Source: Amphiduros pacificus
Lineage: Eukaryota; Annelida; Polychaeta; Phyllodocida; Hesionidae
Assembly (NCBI GenBank): GCA_949316495.1
Contig: OX439012.1
Span: 30,188,935-30,252,934 of the forward strand
Direction of reading: 5' to 3'
Length of the DNA stretch: 64,000 nt
Shown: positions 24,786 to 37,400 of the stretch, in pieces
Position numbering within the stretch: the stretch's first letter is position 1
How the letters are laid out: every line of letters starts with the position of its first letter
Made by a program: the position numbers and the translations under genes
The notes under the pieces: generated by a model
What the model saw: the letters and a program-made list of their open reading frames with translations, nothing else
Databases searched by the model: none
What the model was told of the DNA's origin: nothing

Positions 24786-25344
24786 TATTGTCTTACTAAT
24801 ATGCTCAGAAAAGAGGTTTCTACATGGGAGTGCCACATGGCTATTTTGAACATTAAAAGAATGCAGATGTATATCTTCAAATTTATGTGGCGTTGATGCC
24901 CTGTTACTCACTTGGACACACTTTAGTACTTCCATGATATATATTTAATGAACTTTGGTGAGAAAAATGTTTTTAATACTAAATTAAAACATTAAAAGTG
25001 AAAATTATCATCCTCACCTGAATAAAATTCTATTTTATAGCGCATACCTCAAAATCCATAAATATTTGGGAATGTTTTTTTATATATTTTATGCAACTCT
25101 GGAAATCAAAAAAGGGGGAATTTTGAAATTCCACACAGGTCCATGTGTTCCATTTATCCTTTTCTGCAACAAAATGTGTTAATCCCAGTAATAACCTTAA
25201 TTGATCGATTGCCATTACATACACTTATATTTGACAGTTTTTTTAAATTTTAAACTTTGTGACTCACTTCCACTTTTTGTGTGCATAGATTTTTTTGTGT
25301 GCATAGTTCTTTTAGCTAGGCATTACAGTCCTTCCTACTACCAT
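24786..25344. other. Unassigned sequence
   Basis: Between two arrays; no gene or element recognised. Confidence 0.5.
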
Positions 25345-26150
25345 GATCTCAGCTGTCAGGCTCCATAGTCTCAGCTGTCAGGCTCCATAGTCTCAGCTGT
25401 CAGGCTCCATAGTCTCAGCTGTCAGGCTCCATAGTCTCAGTTGTCAGGCTCCATAGTCTCAGCTGTCAGACTCCATAGTCTCAGCTGTCAGGCTCCATAG
25501 TCTCAGCTGTCAGGCTCCATAGTCTCAGCTGTCAGGCTCCATAGTCTCAGCTGTCAGGCTCCATAGTCTCAGCTGTCAGGGTCCATAGTCTCAGCTGTCA
25601 GGCTCCATAGTCTCAGCTGTCAGGCTCCATAGTCTCAGTTGTCAGGGTCCATAGTCTTAGTTGTCAGGCTCCATAGTCTCAGCTGTCAGGCTCCATAGTC
25701 TCAGCTGTCAGGCTACATAGTCTCAGCTGTCAGGCTCAATAGTCTCAGTTATCAGGCTCCATAGTCTCAGCTGTCAGGTGCCATAGTCTCAGCTGTCAGG
25801 CTCCATAGTCTCAGCTGTCAGGCTCCATAGTCTCAGCTGTCAGGCTCCATAATCTCAGCTGTCAGGCTTCATAGTCTCAGTTATCAGGCTCCATAGTCTC
25901 AGCTGTCAGGCTCCATAGTCTCAGCTGTCAGGCTTCATAGTCTCAGCTGTCAGGCTCACTCCCTGTGATCTCAGCTGTCTTGTACCATGATCTCAGCTGT
26001 CAGGCTCCGTGATGTCTCCTGTCAGGCTCCATAGTCTCAGCTGTCAGGCTCCATAGTCTCAGCTGTCAGGCTCACTCCCTGTGATCTCAGCTGTCTTGTA
26101 CCATGATCTCAGCTGTCAGGCGCCGTGATCTCAGCTGTCAGGCACCATAA
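25345..26150. repeat. 22-bp minisatellite, about 36 copies
   Basis: Unit CTCCATAGTCTCAGCTGTCAGG(22 bp) repeated with few changes until about 25,950, after which a longer variant (TCACTCCCTGTGATCTCAG) appears twice. CAGCTG in each unit is a palindromic E-box, giving a dense row of potential bHLH sites; this may be chance. Confidence 0.95.
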
Positions 26151-27294
26151 GATAAGCAACACTCTCTCCATGGTTTTAGCTGCTGCTCTCGATGGAAAAA
26201 AAATTATCACCCACAAATCTAAACTATTATATTAGATAGATAGCATATTTGGCCCAAATAAGCTTTCATGGTCCCCCCTAAATATTAAGAAGTGGTTTGC
26301 ATAAATTATTTTGGTATTTCAATTTAGAATTTTTTAGTTAAAATTGCACAATTACAATATACATAATCTCCATATATAGTCAATTCTGGGTAAGGTCAGA
26401 ACATACATGGGTCCCGCTGCATATTTTACTTTGACCAAATTGGAAACATCACCTACATATTAATGTCAGGAAATATGGTCAATGTCAAACTTGTCCAAGA
26501 TTTTATTAAAAAGATTAAATCTGTCAAATTTGGTGGCAATCAAGGCAAGATTGTGCAAGTCCCAAGAGCAGTCGGCCTTGACCTAATTGAAGAGGTCAAA
26601 AAGTCCATAGAAATCTTTGTCTGGGATTATAATCATGATGCATGCATGTGTAAACTTAATTGCCAATTTTAGCATTTTTATGTCAAATTAGAGATTCCAC
26701 AAGAATTTGGGATGGACTGATGCACAGACACAGACTTACAGGCCCTGCCCGTTTCATTGTCCCCTGCAAAACTTTGAATTTTACTGAATCAATAACCAAG
26801 GAACTGAAAGGAGAAAATATTTTATTTGTATTTATAAAATAAATAATCATTGTCACAATAATGACAATACAATGCATCTGATATTATTAACATTGTAAAA
26901 GATTCTCAGGATATCATTCAACAACATTCAAAATTTAATCTCGCAAGCACACTCTCAAGAAATAAATTATTGAAAAAATATCATCAATTGTTACAAGTGA
27001 TATGTGAGCGATAGTAAATGTGACACAATAAATAGTTTAAACATTAATACATTGTATGTATTCACACATTATTTCAATAATTATATGCCTGAAGCATGAA
27101 ACATTATGTTTTTGAAATGTAATATTTGACTTTTATAAATTTTAAAGAATCCTCTAACAAACTAATGGGGACTTATTGACATATAAATTTATACTATTCT
27201 CAGCATCTATTCATCAAGCTTTTAATGAATGAGATGGAAAAAAAACAGCCAAAATATCACAGATCTTTATCCGTCAAGATCAAGTCTGTATCAG
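26151..27294. other. Unassigned sequence and 3' end of the 195-aa gene
   Basis: Contains the 3' untranslated region of the minus-strand gene; AATAAA on the minus strand occurs at 26826-26821. No other gene recognised; short frames at 26463-26842 lack support. Confidence 0.45.
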
Positions 27295-29195
27295 TCAAGG
27301 TACTTGGACTTTATATTTGTTATACTGTGGTTGATCACTGTGGCCATCGTAGGGGGGACATTCTGCTATTTCTGTCCATTGTTTCCAGCCCTCGGAGGGC
27401 CAGTTACCCTCTTCTCCTTCCATTCTCCATGTCATGTCTGTGGTCCACGGCTGCTGAGCCTGAAGGCCCGTCGTGGTCGGGAAGCTGTATATACCTAAAG
27501 GACAAACACACATTAATCATTGGACTTATATTAATTTATATTGCAAAAATATGTGGATCGTTACATGAAAAAATATAAACAAATGCATCTGAAAGATGTA
27601 TCAAAACTTAATGCTTTCATGAAACCACAGATGTCACAGGCAGTTTTGAAGAAATTTGGGGTATGTTTAAATATGTGGTCATGATGCATTTAAGCTATCT
27701 CCTTGAAATATACCAAAATATATCTGCCTGGATTAATGTGTTTTGGTATGTACTAGGGGTACATACCTGGGGTGTCAGCCAGTTTTGATGACCTCTGACG
27801 GGTACATACCTGGGGTGTCAGCCAGTTCTGATGACCTCTGAGGGGGACATACCTAGGGTGTCAGCCAGTTCTGATGACCTCTGAGGGGGACATACCTGGG
27901 GTGTCAGCCAGTTCTGATGACCTCTGACGGGTACATACCTGGGGTGTCAGTCAGTTCTGATGACATGACCTCTGACGGGTACATACCTGGGGTGTCAGCC
28001 AGTTCTGATGACCTCTGAGGGGTACATACCTGGGGTGTCAGCCAGTTCTGATGACCTCTAGGGGTACATACCTGGGGTGTCAGCCAGTTCTGATGACCTC
28101 TGACGGGTACATACCTGGGGTGTCAGCCTTTTCTGATGACCTCTAGGGGTACATACCTGGGGTGTCAGCCAGTTCTGATGACCTCTAGGGGTACATACCT
28201 GGGGTGTCTGCAAGTTCTGATGACCTCTGAGGGGTACATACCTGGGGTGTCAGCCAGTTCTGATGACCTCTTAGGGGTATATACCTGGGGTGTCAGCTAG
28301 TTCTGGTGACCTCTAGGGGTACATACCTGGGGTGTCAGCCAGTTCTGATGACCTCTGACGGGTACATACCTGGGGTGTCAGCCAGTTCTGATGACCTCTG
28401 ACGGGTACATACCTGGGGTGTCAGCCAGTTCTGATGACCTCTGAGGGGTACATACCTGGGGTGTCAGCCAGTTCTGATGACCTCTGACGGGTACATACCT
28501 GGGGTGTCAGCTAGTTCTGATGACCTCTAGGGGTACATACCTGGGGTGTCAGCCAGTTCTGATGACCTCTGAGGGGTACATACCTGGGGTGTCAGCCAGT
28601 TCTGATGACCTCTGATGGGTACATACCTGGGGTGTCAGCCAGTTCTGATGACCACTGGGATGCGTACATCTTCTGTGGATGTTCCTGATCATACATTAAT
28701 CTTCGTCCATATGGCTTTGAGGCGTAACCCTAATGGAGATAATTAGGCCTAATCTATATTACAAATTAACTCAATACTGTGTATTTGTTAGTGATAACAA
28801 GACACACTAATGGCATTCTGTCATAAGCCCTAGTATAAGACTTGAAGAATTAAAATTAGTATGTCATGATTGTTGAGTCGAATTGAATTGAATTGAAATT
28901 ATATCTCCTTATAAGGCAAATTGACAGCTTTACCACAGTGATCAGTCTGATACTTGAGTATAATAAGGTATGATCAAAGAGGGCATTATTATGATCACAT
29001 TTATATGATTGATATTCGTTAAAAGTTGCTGCTCAAAGTCAAATCTCAGACCCATTTTCCATTTGTATAGATTCACAGTTCATTTTCAGGAACTTGCGAC
29101 CCTGTTTCTATTCTCAGTGATTATTTTCAAATTTGAAAATTCTTTTATGTTTTTTTAAAGTCTATTATTTATATTTCCTCTTTAATCAATTTAAT

Positions 29196-29283
<88 letters not shown>

Positions 29284-29304
29284 TTACTCATATGAGATTA
29301 GTGG

Positions 29305-29390
<86 letters not shown>

Positions 29391-30068
29391 AGTATGTATA
29401 TTCCAAATGGCATAAATGATCTTACCTTGAAGGGGTCGATATATTTGCCCCTGTCATCTTTGTGGAGGACATTTTCCCTGTAGACACTTGGATACTGGGT
29501 GGACTGGAACTCTATGTTTCCCACCTCTATCTGTCCTTGACTGGGCGCCATGGCTGGGTATGACCTCTCCCCGCCCTGTTCACAATGTATCAAACATATA
29601 GCATAAATAATATCAAATTATATATCGGTTATAATAAATTCATCAAATTAAAGACAATAGCAAATCAAACACATGTTCCTTTAGACTATTAGGCAAGGGC
29701 TTGGCACAGACTATACTGATGTGCTTAAAATACCTGTTTATTTATTTATTAATTTTTTTTTTTTTGTGAATTTGTTCAAAATAATATTAAAACATTTACT
29801 CACAGTTTCTTCAAAGAGACCAGAAGTAGACTTTTTCCTGCAATGGAATGACATTTTGAAATAAGAATCAGAAAATATGGTAATTGGTTTGTCTCCAGTA
29901 CTATTTGTCTCCAGTACTATAGCTTTGAAGTTTTATTCATATCTAATTTAGTATATGGTATACATACCAGGAGCTGGCTGTAGCTTTGGCTTGATTCCAG
30001 TCATAATTGTCTTTATATTCTGTGTTATACCCGGCTGAGGGTAACTTAGCTGTTGTAATTTGTGCCAT
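27295..30068 (-). CDS. Five-exon gene for an uncharacterised 195-aa protein
   Basis: Exons on the minus strand: 30068-29968, 29837-29804, 29575-29426, 28729-28627 and 27494-27295 (TGA stop). All junctions are GT-AG (donors TG|GTATG, ACT|GTGAGT, AAG|GTAAGA, CCAG|GTATGT) and phases agree exactly. The product starts [20 protein letters not shown] and ends [12 protein letters not shown]. It is soluble, has no signal peptide or membrane segment, is rich in Tyr, Trp, Gln and Pro, and has one cysteine (IAECPPYDG). Many small Tyr/Pro-rich proteins of this kind are ciliary or sperm-tail microtubule proteins; that is only a guess. The 3' end of exon 4 with its donor is amplified as the array filling intron 4, and intron 3 starts near a long TA tract. 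Confidence 0.85.
27757..28653 (-). repeat. 42/43-bp minisatellite carrying a 5' splice site in each unit, about 20 copies
   Basis: Minus-strand unit: GGTCATCAGAACTGGCTGAC then ACCCCAG|GTATGTACC plus a few variable bases; period 42-43 bp. The first unit is the authentic end of exon 4 of the 195-aa gene (exon ends at 28627), and all other units lie in intron 4. Reading past the true donor meets an in-frame TGA within the next unit (GGC TGA), so use of any other donor would truncate the protein. Confidence 0.93.
29210..29395. repeat. (TA)n microsatellite, two blocks
   Basis: Two long TA runs (about 29,210-29,276 and 29,310-29,382) separated by a short unique insert, in intron 3 of the 195-aa gene about 30 bp beyond its donor. 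Confidence 0.97.
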
Positions 30069-31435
30069 CCTTCAGTTTATTCCAGAGTGAGTGTATTATC
30101 GCCCTGGCTGAGATCGGATCTGCATGTGTTTGTTTACATTGATCACCTGCCTGGATACCACATTATCTCTCCACTAGGTGGCACTCGACATGCTCTGATT
30201 TTATGCCACCAATCATGCGCGCCACTTCAGCTCAACGGCTTGTGGTTGTCAAGCCTAAAGCTATCATTTTGTTGCCTTGATGGTGCAGGTTCAAAAGTGT
30301 TAACTACATTTTATTAGAACAATATTCCTCGAAAAGGAAGTAGGCGTGATGTTAGAAAGAAGTACCATCTGTTTGACAAATTAAGTATTAGAACGAAGGA
30401 AAGTGAAAAAATTGGGCAGATGTTCCCTATAGATGAATCCCTATAAAGGAAAACATCATTGAAACATTTCTCATATGGAAAAAATAATGTACAAAAAAAA
30501 TATATAAATTTTAGATTTTTCTTTCTCATGTTTGACCTCTTAATTCAACCCCTTCTGATAATTGCTCAATTAGTGACAAATTCTGGAAGATACTAGCGAC
30601 CCTATAGATGAATCCCGATAAAGGACACCACCATTGAAACAGCTCTCATAATTAATTTTAATTGCAGAATATATAATACGCAAAGTCCAATTTCAACAAT
30701 TTTTTTTCACCTTTAAATTTATTTTTTTGCATTGGGATTTTTTGTGGCAATATATATATCCCCTGGTAGTAATCCCTGACAACTTGAAAAGAATTGAAGC
30801 ATTGTGTCATAGGTTTTTAAATTAAAATGTAACGCAAAGTCAAATTTTCGGATAAAAAATGAAAAATGAATTGTGAACTGTGAAATATCTTCCCGCACGT
30901 GATCACCTCTCCATTTAGAATCCTGAATGACTGCCTCTCCAGGGAGGATTAAGTGTAAATTGTGCACCCTGCATTGTCCCTCTTTTCTGAATGAAACAAA
31001 AAGCATAATTAACTCAATAGCGTTTGACCTCTCTTACATTTGCTTTTAATATTGGAGGAAAAATCACCACAAAAAATATCGAGATTGGCCTTGACATTTC
31101 CGCCTGCAGGCTTAATATGAAATATTAATTACAACATGGTTTATGCCTTTGGCAAGAATTAATGTCTTCGTCGAGTAATGTCATTAGAATACAATGAATA
31201 TTATGAATATTCAAGAGTTTTTATGTGATTAAATCTCAGAGGCAAGATATGGAAAACAAAAAAAACATTCATGAAATTCATCACTTTAACACCATTGCAG
31301 TTGAGACTATAGTGTGGAGGTTATATATATATGGATTATTAACATTTCATTTTATAATGGGTGTTTATTACATGTTTTATGAATCCTGTATTTAAATGTT
31401 TTGCACTGCTTGTGAATTTCATTTCATTACGCTTC
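30069..31435. other. Region between divergent genes
   Basis: Lies between the start of the minus-strand 195-aa gene and the plus-strand METTL24-like gene, so promoters of both should be here. No coding exon recognised; a TATATATATATGGATTATT stretch at 31,321 precedes the plus-strand gene by about 100 bp and could serve as a TATA element. Confidence 0.4.
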
Positions 31436-34400
31436 ATGGACGATTGCTGCACGGACGTTAACAGCTGCACAATGTCCACCATAAGCTGTACGCCATTTGC
31501 AATATTCCTATTCAACATCATCGCTGTTATTTTGACGTCATTATCCGTTGTGTATATTCTCATACATACTCAGGCAATCACAACAACGTCTGGGGCTAAG
31601 GTACAAAATGCTTTTTTTTAAATTTTCCTAGAAAAGTACTAATTCTGTATTGTACATATTAATCAAACTGAATCTATTTATCATTGGTATTAAAATTCTT
31701 ATTAATATAGTCAAATTAAAGTATAACTTTCAGAATAATTAATCTGATATTTTTCTTTCTTGAAGGAAGAGAAGCATTTGCAAAGTTCTAATCAAGAGGG
31801 AGTTCTCATCCCAAGAATAAAACACTACCAATTGGAATCCAAGATGAGTGTAATATCAGCATATCTAAATCTACGTAGATGTAGTCCTGTGAGAGGGCAG
31901 AGGTCATGCCCTATAAGTTACCCTAGTCTGGGGTGTCTCTCCACTGCCCTGGCTAAGACTATGGACATTGAAAGCATTCACTTCCTGTGTCAGCCCCCAG
32001 TCCAGATGTATATAAGCGACAGCTACTCTGATAGTCAAGAAAAGTATTTCCGGTAAAAGATGATATTTGTTATCTATGTTTAGCTATTAAATAAATGATA
32101 ATTTAATCATAAATGAATTATGCATGCTCAAGGTTGGCATCGTGGCCAACTTTCTCAAAGTTTAAAATGCATCATTAAATCTTGGAATAGACAGTACCAA
32201 GATGGCTGCCTGGCTGTTTTCAACTGTGTTAGCTCTCACCTTTTTGAATATTTCTAGTGGATTGTGGCAATATGGATGTATACAAAGTATGGACAATGAT
32301 GCAACAACACTGTGTGGAACATATAATGGACTAGTTAACCTGACTAAAGACCTAGGAATACTTATCTCCCACTCAAAAGTGTTTGGACACTTGATCTCTT
32401 TGTTCTCACATGGAGGCAAAAATGGAGGCATACACAAACAGGGCAAAGGAGGGGTGACAAAAAGGAAAATGTCATGGATTACATACTGGACTGTGATTAT
32501 GCTGCTTATGGCAGGGGATATTGAGCAAAATCCTGGCCCTAGGACAACAACTGGCTGTGGTGAGTGTGGAAATAATGTCAAAACATCTCAGAACAGATTA
32601 TTGTGTAATGGATGTGACACCTGGTACCATGCCAAGTGCCAGGGTCTTGCCACAAAAGACTATTTTGAAATTGTGCACAATGAACATTTTAAAGATTGGA
32701 TGTGTACAAAATGTGTGCTACCACAGTTTACAGACTCATTTATTGGGGATATTTTAAATGACATAAATGCAGACCAAAATGCTGGGCAAAACACAGGTGT
32801 GGATACAGGAGAGGATTATACACCTTTCACTAATATCCAGTTCAAAAGAGGATTAAGGATTGGCCACCTCAATGTACAGAAGCTGTCAGCCCATTTCAAT
32901 GAACTAAAGCTTGTTATGATAAACAAGCCTTTGGATATACTGACAGTCTCAGAGACTTGGCTTACAGACACCAACCATGAAAAGGGTGAATATGATATCC
33001 CAGGCTATAACTTTATATATAGAAATAGGCCTCAAGGGATTACATGGGCCCCAGATGGTGCAGGAGGAGTAGGGATATATATCTCTGACCACCTTGATTA
33101 TGCAGAGAGACCAGAGCTGAATGAGGAAAACTTGGAGATTATGTGGATTGACATCAAATTACCTAACACCAAGCCAATATTAGTGGGATCAGTGTATAGG
33201 CACCCCAAATCACCTGCTGAGTACTACACCAATCTAAGTACTCACTTAGACAAAGTCAGCTCTGAGGATAAGGAAATGTATATGCTTGGTGATATGAACT
33301 CAGATGTTCTCATACCTGATGGGTATCTGGCCCGGAAGGTACAGGAGTTATGTGAGAACCAAACAATGGACCAATTAGTGGATGAGCCAACCAGAGTAAC
33401 AGCAACATCATCCACAGGTATTGACCTAACATTTGTAACACATAGGGAAAAGGTCATACAAAATGGAGTTATTCAAACAGGAATAACAGATCACTACCTT
33501 CCATTTGTTGTTAGAAAGGCATTTATACCGAAAAAACCACCAAAAACCATCATCACTAGGAATTTTAAAAATTACAATGAGCGAAACTTCTTGGAACATT
33601 TGTATAGATTCCCATGGACTGTGATAGAAGCACTTGATGATCCCAGAGATCAACTACACATATTTTTGACATTCTTTCAAGAGGCAGCAAAACAGCATGC
33701 GCCAATTATGGAAAAAAAGATAAGAGCTTTTGATATTCCATGGAAAACAAATGAAATAAACAAAATGATGGAAGAACGTGATCGGATCAAAACAAAAGCT
33801 CAGAAAGCTAGAGATCAAGATCTCTATGAGAAATACAAGAAGTTGAGAAACAATGTAAATAGTGCTCTTAGAAAGGCCAAGGCAGAGTATTACAAAGCTC
33901 TGATCATGGAAAACAGAAATAAGCCTGATCAGCTGTGGAAAGCCATTAAAACTATACTACCAAAAGGAAAGAAAGGTGTACAAAACACCAAACTTATTGA
34001 TGATGAAGGGGAACATACTGATCCAAATGGAGTGGCCTCATCATTCAACAGATTTTTCTCCACCATTGGTAGTAAACTTGCAGCCAGCTTTGCTGGACAG
34101 CCACTCCCTCAGCAAAACCCTTATGCTGAACATGATTCCATTTTCACATTTGAGGATATAACAGTGGATTTCACATTAAAACAACTATGTCACTTGGATA
34201 CTAAAAAGTCCAGTGGACTAGATGGAGTTAATGCACGGCTTCTGCGGGATGCAGCTCCAGCCATAGCAGGTCCACTGACTGCCATCATGAACACCTCATT
34301 ACACTCAGGAATTATACCATCAGAGTGGAAATTAGCCAAAGTGACTGCTATACACAAGGATGGGCCTCAAACTAATCCAACCAACTACAGACCCATCTCA

Positions 34401-37400
34401 GTGCTATCCATATGTATGAAAGTCTTTGAAAGGGCTGTTCATAATCAATTGGAGGGTTACCTAACTAGATAGGGGTATCTCTGTTCCCAGCAATCTGGGT
34501 TCAGAAGAAACCACTCCACATTGACTGCCCTTGTGGATGTCACAGAATACATATTGGATAGTATGAACAGGAGTAATTTAACTGGAGTTGTTTATTTGGA
34601 TTTACGCAAGGCATTTGATACTGTTGACCCAGAGGTAATGATACACAAGTTATCCTGGGTAGGAGTCAGAGGTGGTGCCTTAGAGTGGTTCCGGTGCTAT
34701 TTACATGACCGCTCTCAAAAAGTCAGCCATGGTGGGACTACCTCTGATGCTCTTCCTATATCACACGGAGTCCCACAAGGAAGCATATTGGGACCGTTAT
34801 TGTTTATATTATTTATTAATGATCTTCCAACATGCATTAAATATTGTAAAATCGGATTATATGCAGATGACACGGTTTTATTATTCTCTGCCAAAAATAC
34901 CACGGAAGCTCAAGAAAAGCTGCAGTATGACTTGGACAAAGCTCACAAGTGGTTCCAGGAAAATAGACTACACCTAAATATCAGTAAGACAAAGTGGAGC
35001 CTCTTAGGGACACAGCAAAAACTGTCTAGGTCAACTGCTATGTCGCTCCACGTTGGTGACTCACCACTTGAACAGGTGTCACAATACAAATACCTCGGGA
35101 TGTGGATTGATGAAAATTTAAATTGGAACTATCATATAGACAAAATGTGCTCAAAGATATCCAGGAGGTTGGGCATATTAAGGCAAATCAAATACAACCT
35201 CCCGCAAAAAACCCTTCACATGTTATACAATGCAATTGTGCTACCCTTATTTGATTATGGTGATGTAGTGTATGGAAATTGCAGTGTAAGTGCTCTGAAG
35301 AGACTCCAGATGCTGCAAAACAAGGGGGCACGTTTACTACTAGGCTGTGATTACAGAACTCACACTGAAGACATGCTAAATGATCTTAAATGGATGAATG
35401 TAAAGGACAGAGTGGACTTTCATAAAATGTGTCTCATGTACAAATGCAGGAATGATCTTGCACCAAATTATATTACACAGCTATTTAACAATGTTAAAAG
35501 CCAACATGAGCATGAAACCAGGAACAGTACACAAAATAATCTTATTCTAGTCAAACCTAAAAATAATCAACTTAAGAGATCTTTTACATATAGTGGTGCT
35601 AAAATGTGGAATGAACTGGATCCTGTAACAAGAGAATCATCTAGTCTGAATGCTTTTAAGACATCATACCTCAAGGCACGTTTTAGTCATTGAGTGCAGT
35701 TTTTATCAGTTTTTAACTTATTGTTATTTAATTTTACTTGTGTGTTTTGTATATACATCTGTGTGTCCTTGATACATGTTTATTTGTCTGGACCATATTG
35801 AAAATCAATGTTTAAATATGTTGAATATGCTATCCAGGTAAAATAAAGGTATCTTATCTTATCTTATCTATACAGCCACCATGTTATATTTTCTTTGCTA
35901 ACATGTCTGAGCTTTGTAGCCACCATGTATTATTTTCTGTGCTTACATGTCTGAGCTTTGTAGCCACCATGTTTTATTTTCTGTGCTAACATGTCTGAGC
36001 TTTGTAGCCACCATGTTTTATTTTCTTTGCTAACATGTCTGAGCTTTGTAGCCACCATGTTTTATTTTCTTTGCTAACATGTCTGAGCTTTGTAGCCACC
36101 ATGTTTTATTTTCTGTGCTAACATGTCTGAGCTTTGTAGCCACCATGTTTTATTTTCTGTGCTAACATGTCTGAGCTTTGTAGCCACCATGTTTTATTTT
36201 CTGTGCTAACATGTCTGAGCTTTGTAGCCACCATGTTTTATTTTCTGTGCTAACATGTCTGAGCTTTGTAGCCACCATGTTATATTTTCTGTGCTAACAT
36301 GTCTGAGCTTTGTAGCCACCATGTTATATTTTCTGTGCTAACATGTCTGAGCTTTGTAGCCACCATGTTTTATTTTCTGTGCTAACATGTCTGAGCTTTG
36401 TAGCCACCATGTTTTATTTTCTGTGCTAACATGTCTGAGCTTTGTAGCCACCATGTTATATTTTCTGTGCTAACATGTCTGAGCTTTGTAGCCACCATGT
36501 TTTATTTTCTGTGCTAACATGTCTGAGCTTTGTAGCCACCATGTTTTATTTTCTGTGCTAACATGTCTGAGCTTTGTAGCCACCATGTTTTATTTTCTGT
36601 GCTAACATGTCTGAGCTTTGTAGCCACCATGTTTTATTTTCTGTGCTAACATGTCTGAGCTTTGTAGCCACCATGTTTTATTTTCTGTGCTAACATGTCT
36701 GAGCTTTGTAGCCACCATGTTTTATTTTCTGTGCTAACATGTCTGAGCTTTGTAGCCACCATGTTATATTTTCTTTGCTAACATGTCTGAGCTTTGTAGC
36801 CACCATGTTATATTTTCTGTGCTTACATGTCTGAGCTTTGTAGCCACCATGTTTTATTTTCTGTGCTTACATGTCTGAGCTTTGTAGCCACCATGTTTTA
36901 TTTTCTTTGCTAACATGTCTGAGCTTTGTAGCCACCATGTTATATTTTCTGTGCTTACATGTCTGAGCTTTGTAGCCACCATGTTTTATTTTCTTTGCTA
37001 ACATGTCTGAGCTTTGTAGCCACCATGTTATATTTTCTTTGCTAACATGTCTGAGCTTTGTAGCCACCATGTTATATTTTCTTTGCTAACATGTCTGAGC
37101 TTTGTAGCCACCATGTTATATTTTCTTTGCTAACATGTCTGAGCTTTGTAGCCACCATGTTATATTTTCTGTGCTTACATGTCTGAGCTTTGTAGCCACC
37201 ATGTTATATTTTCTGTGCTTACATGTCTGAGCTTTGTAGCCACCATGTTTTATTTTCTTTGCTAACATGTCTGAGCTTTGTAGCCACCATGTTTTATTTT
37301 CTGTGCTTACATGTCTGAGCTTTGTAGCCACCATGTTTTATTTTCTGTGCTAACATGTCTGAGCTTTGTAGCCACCATGTTTTATTTTCTTTGCTAACAT

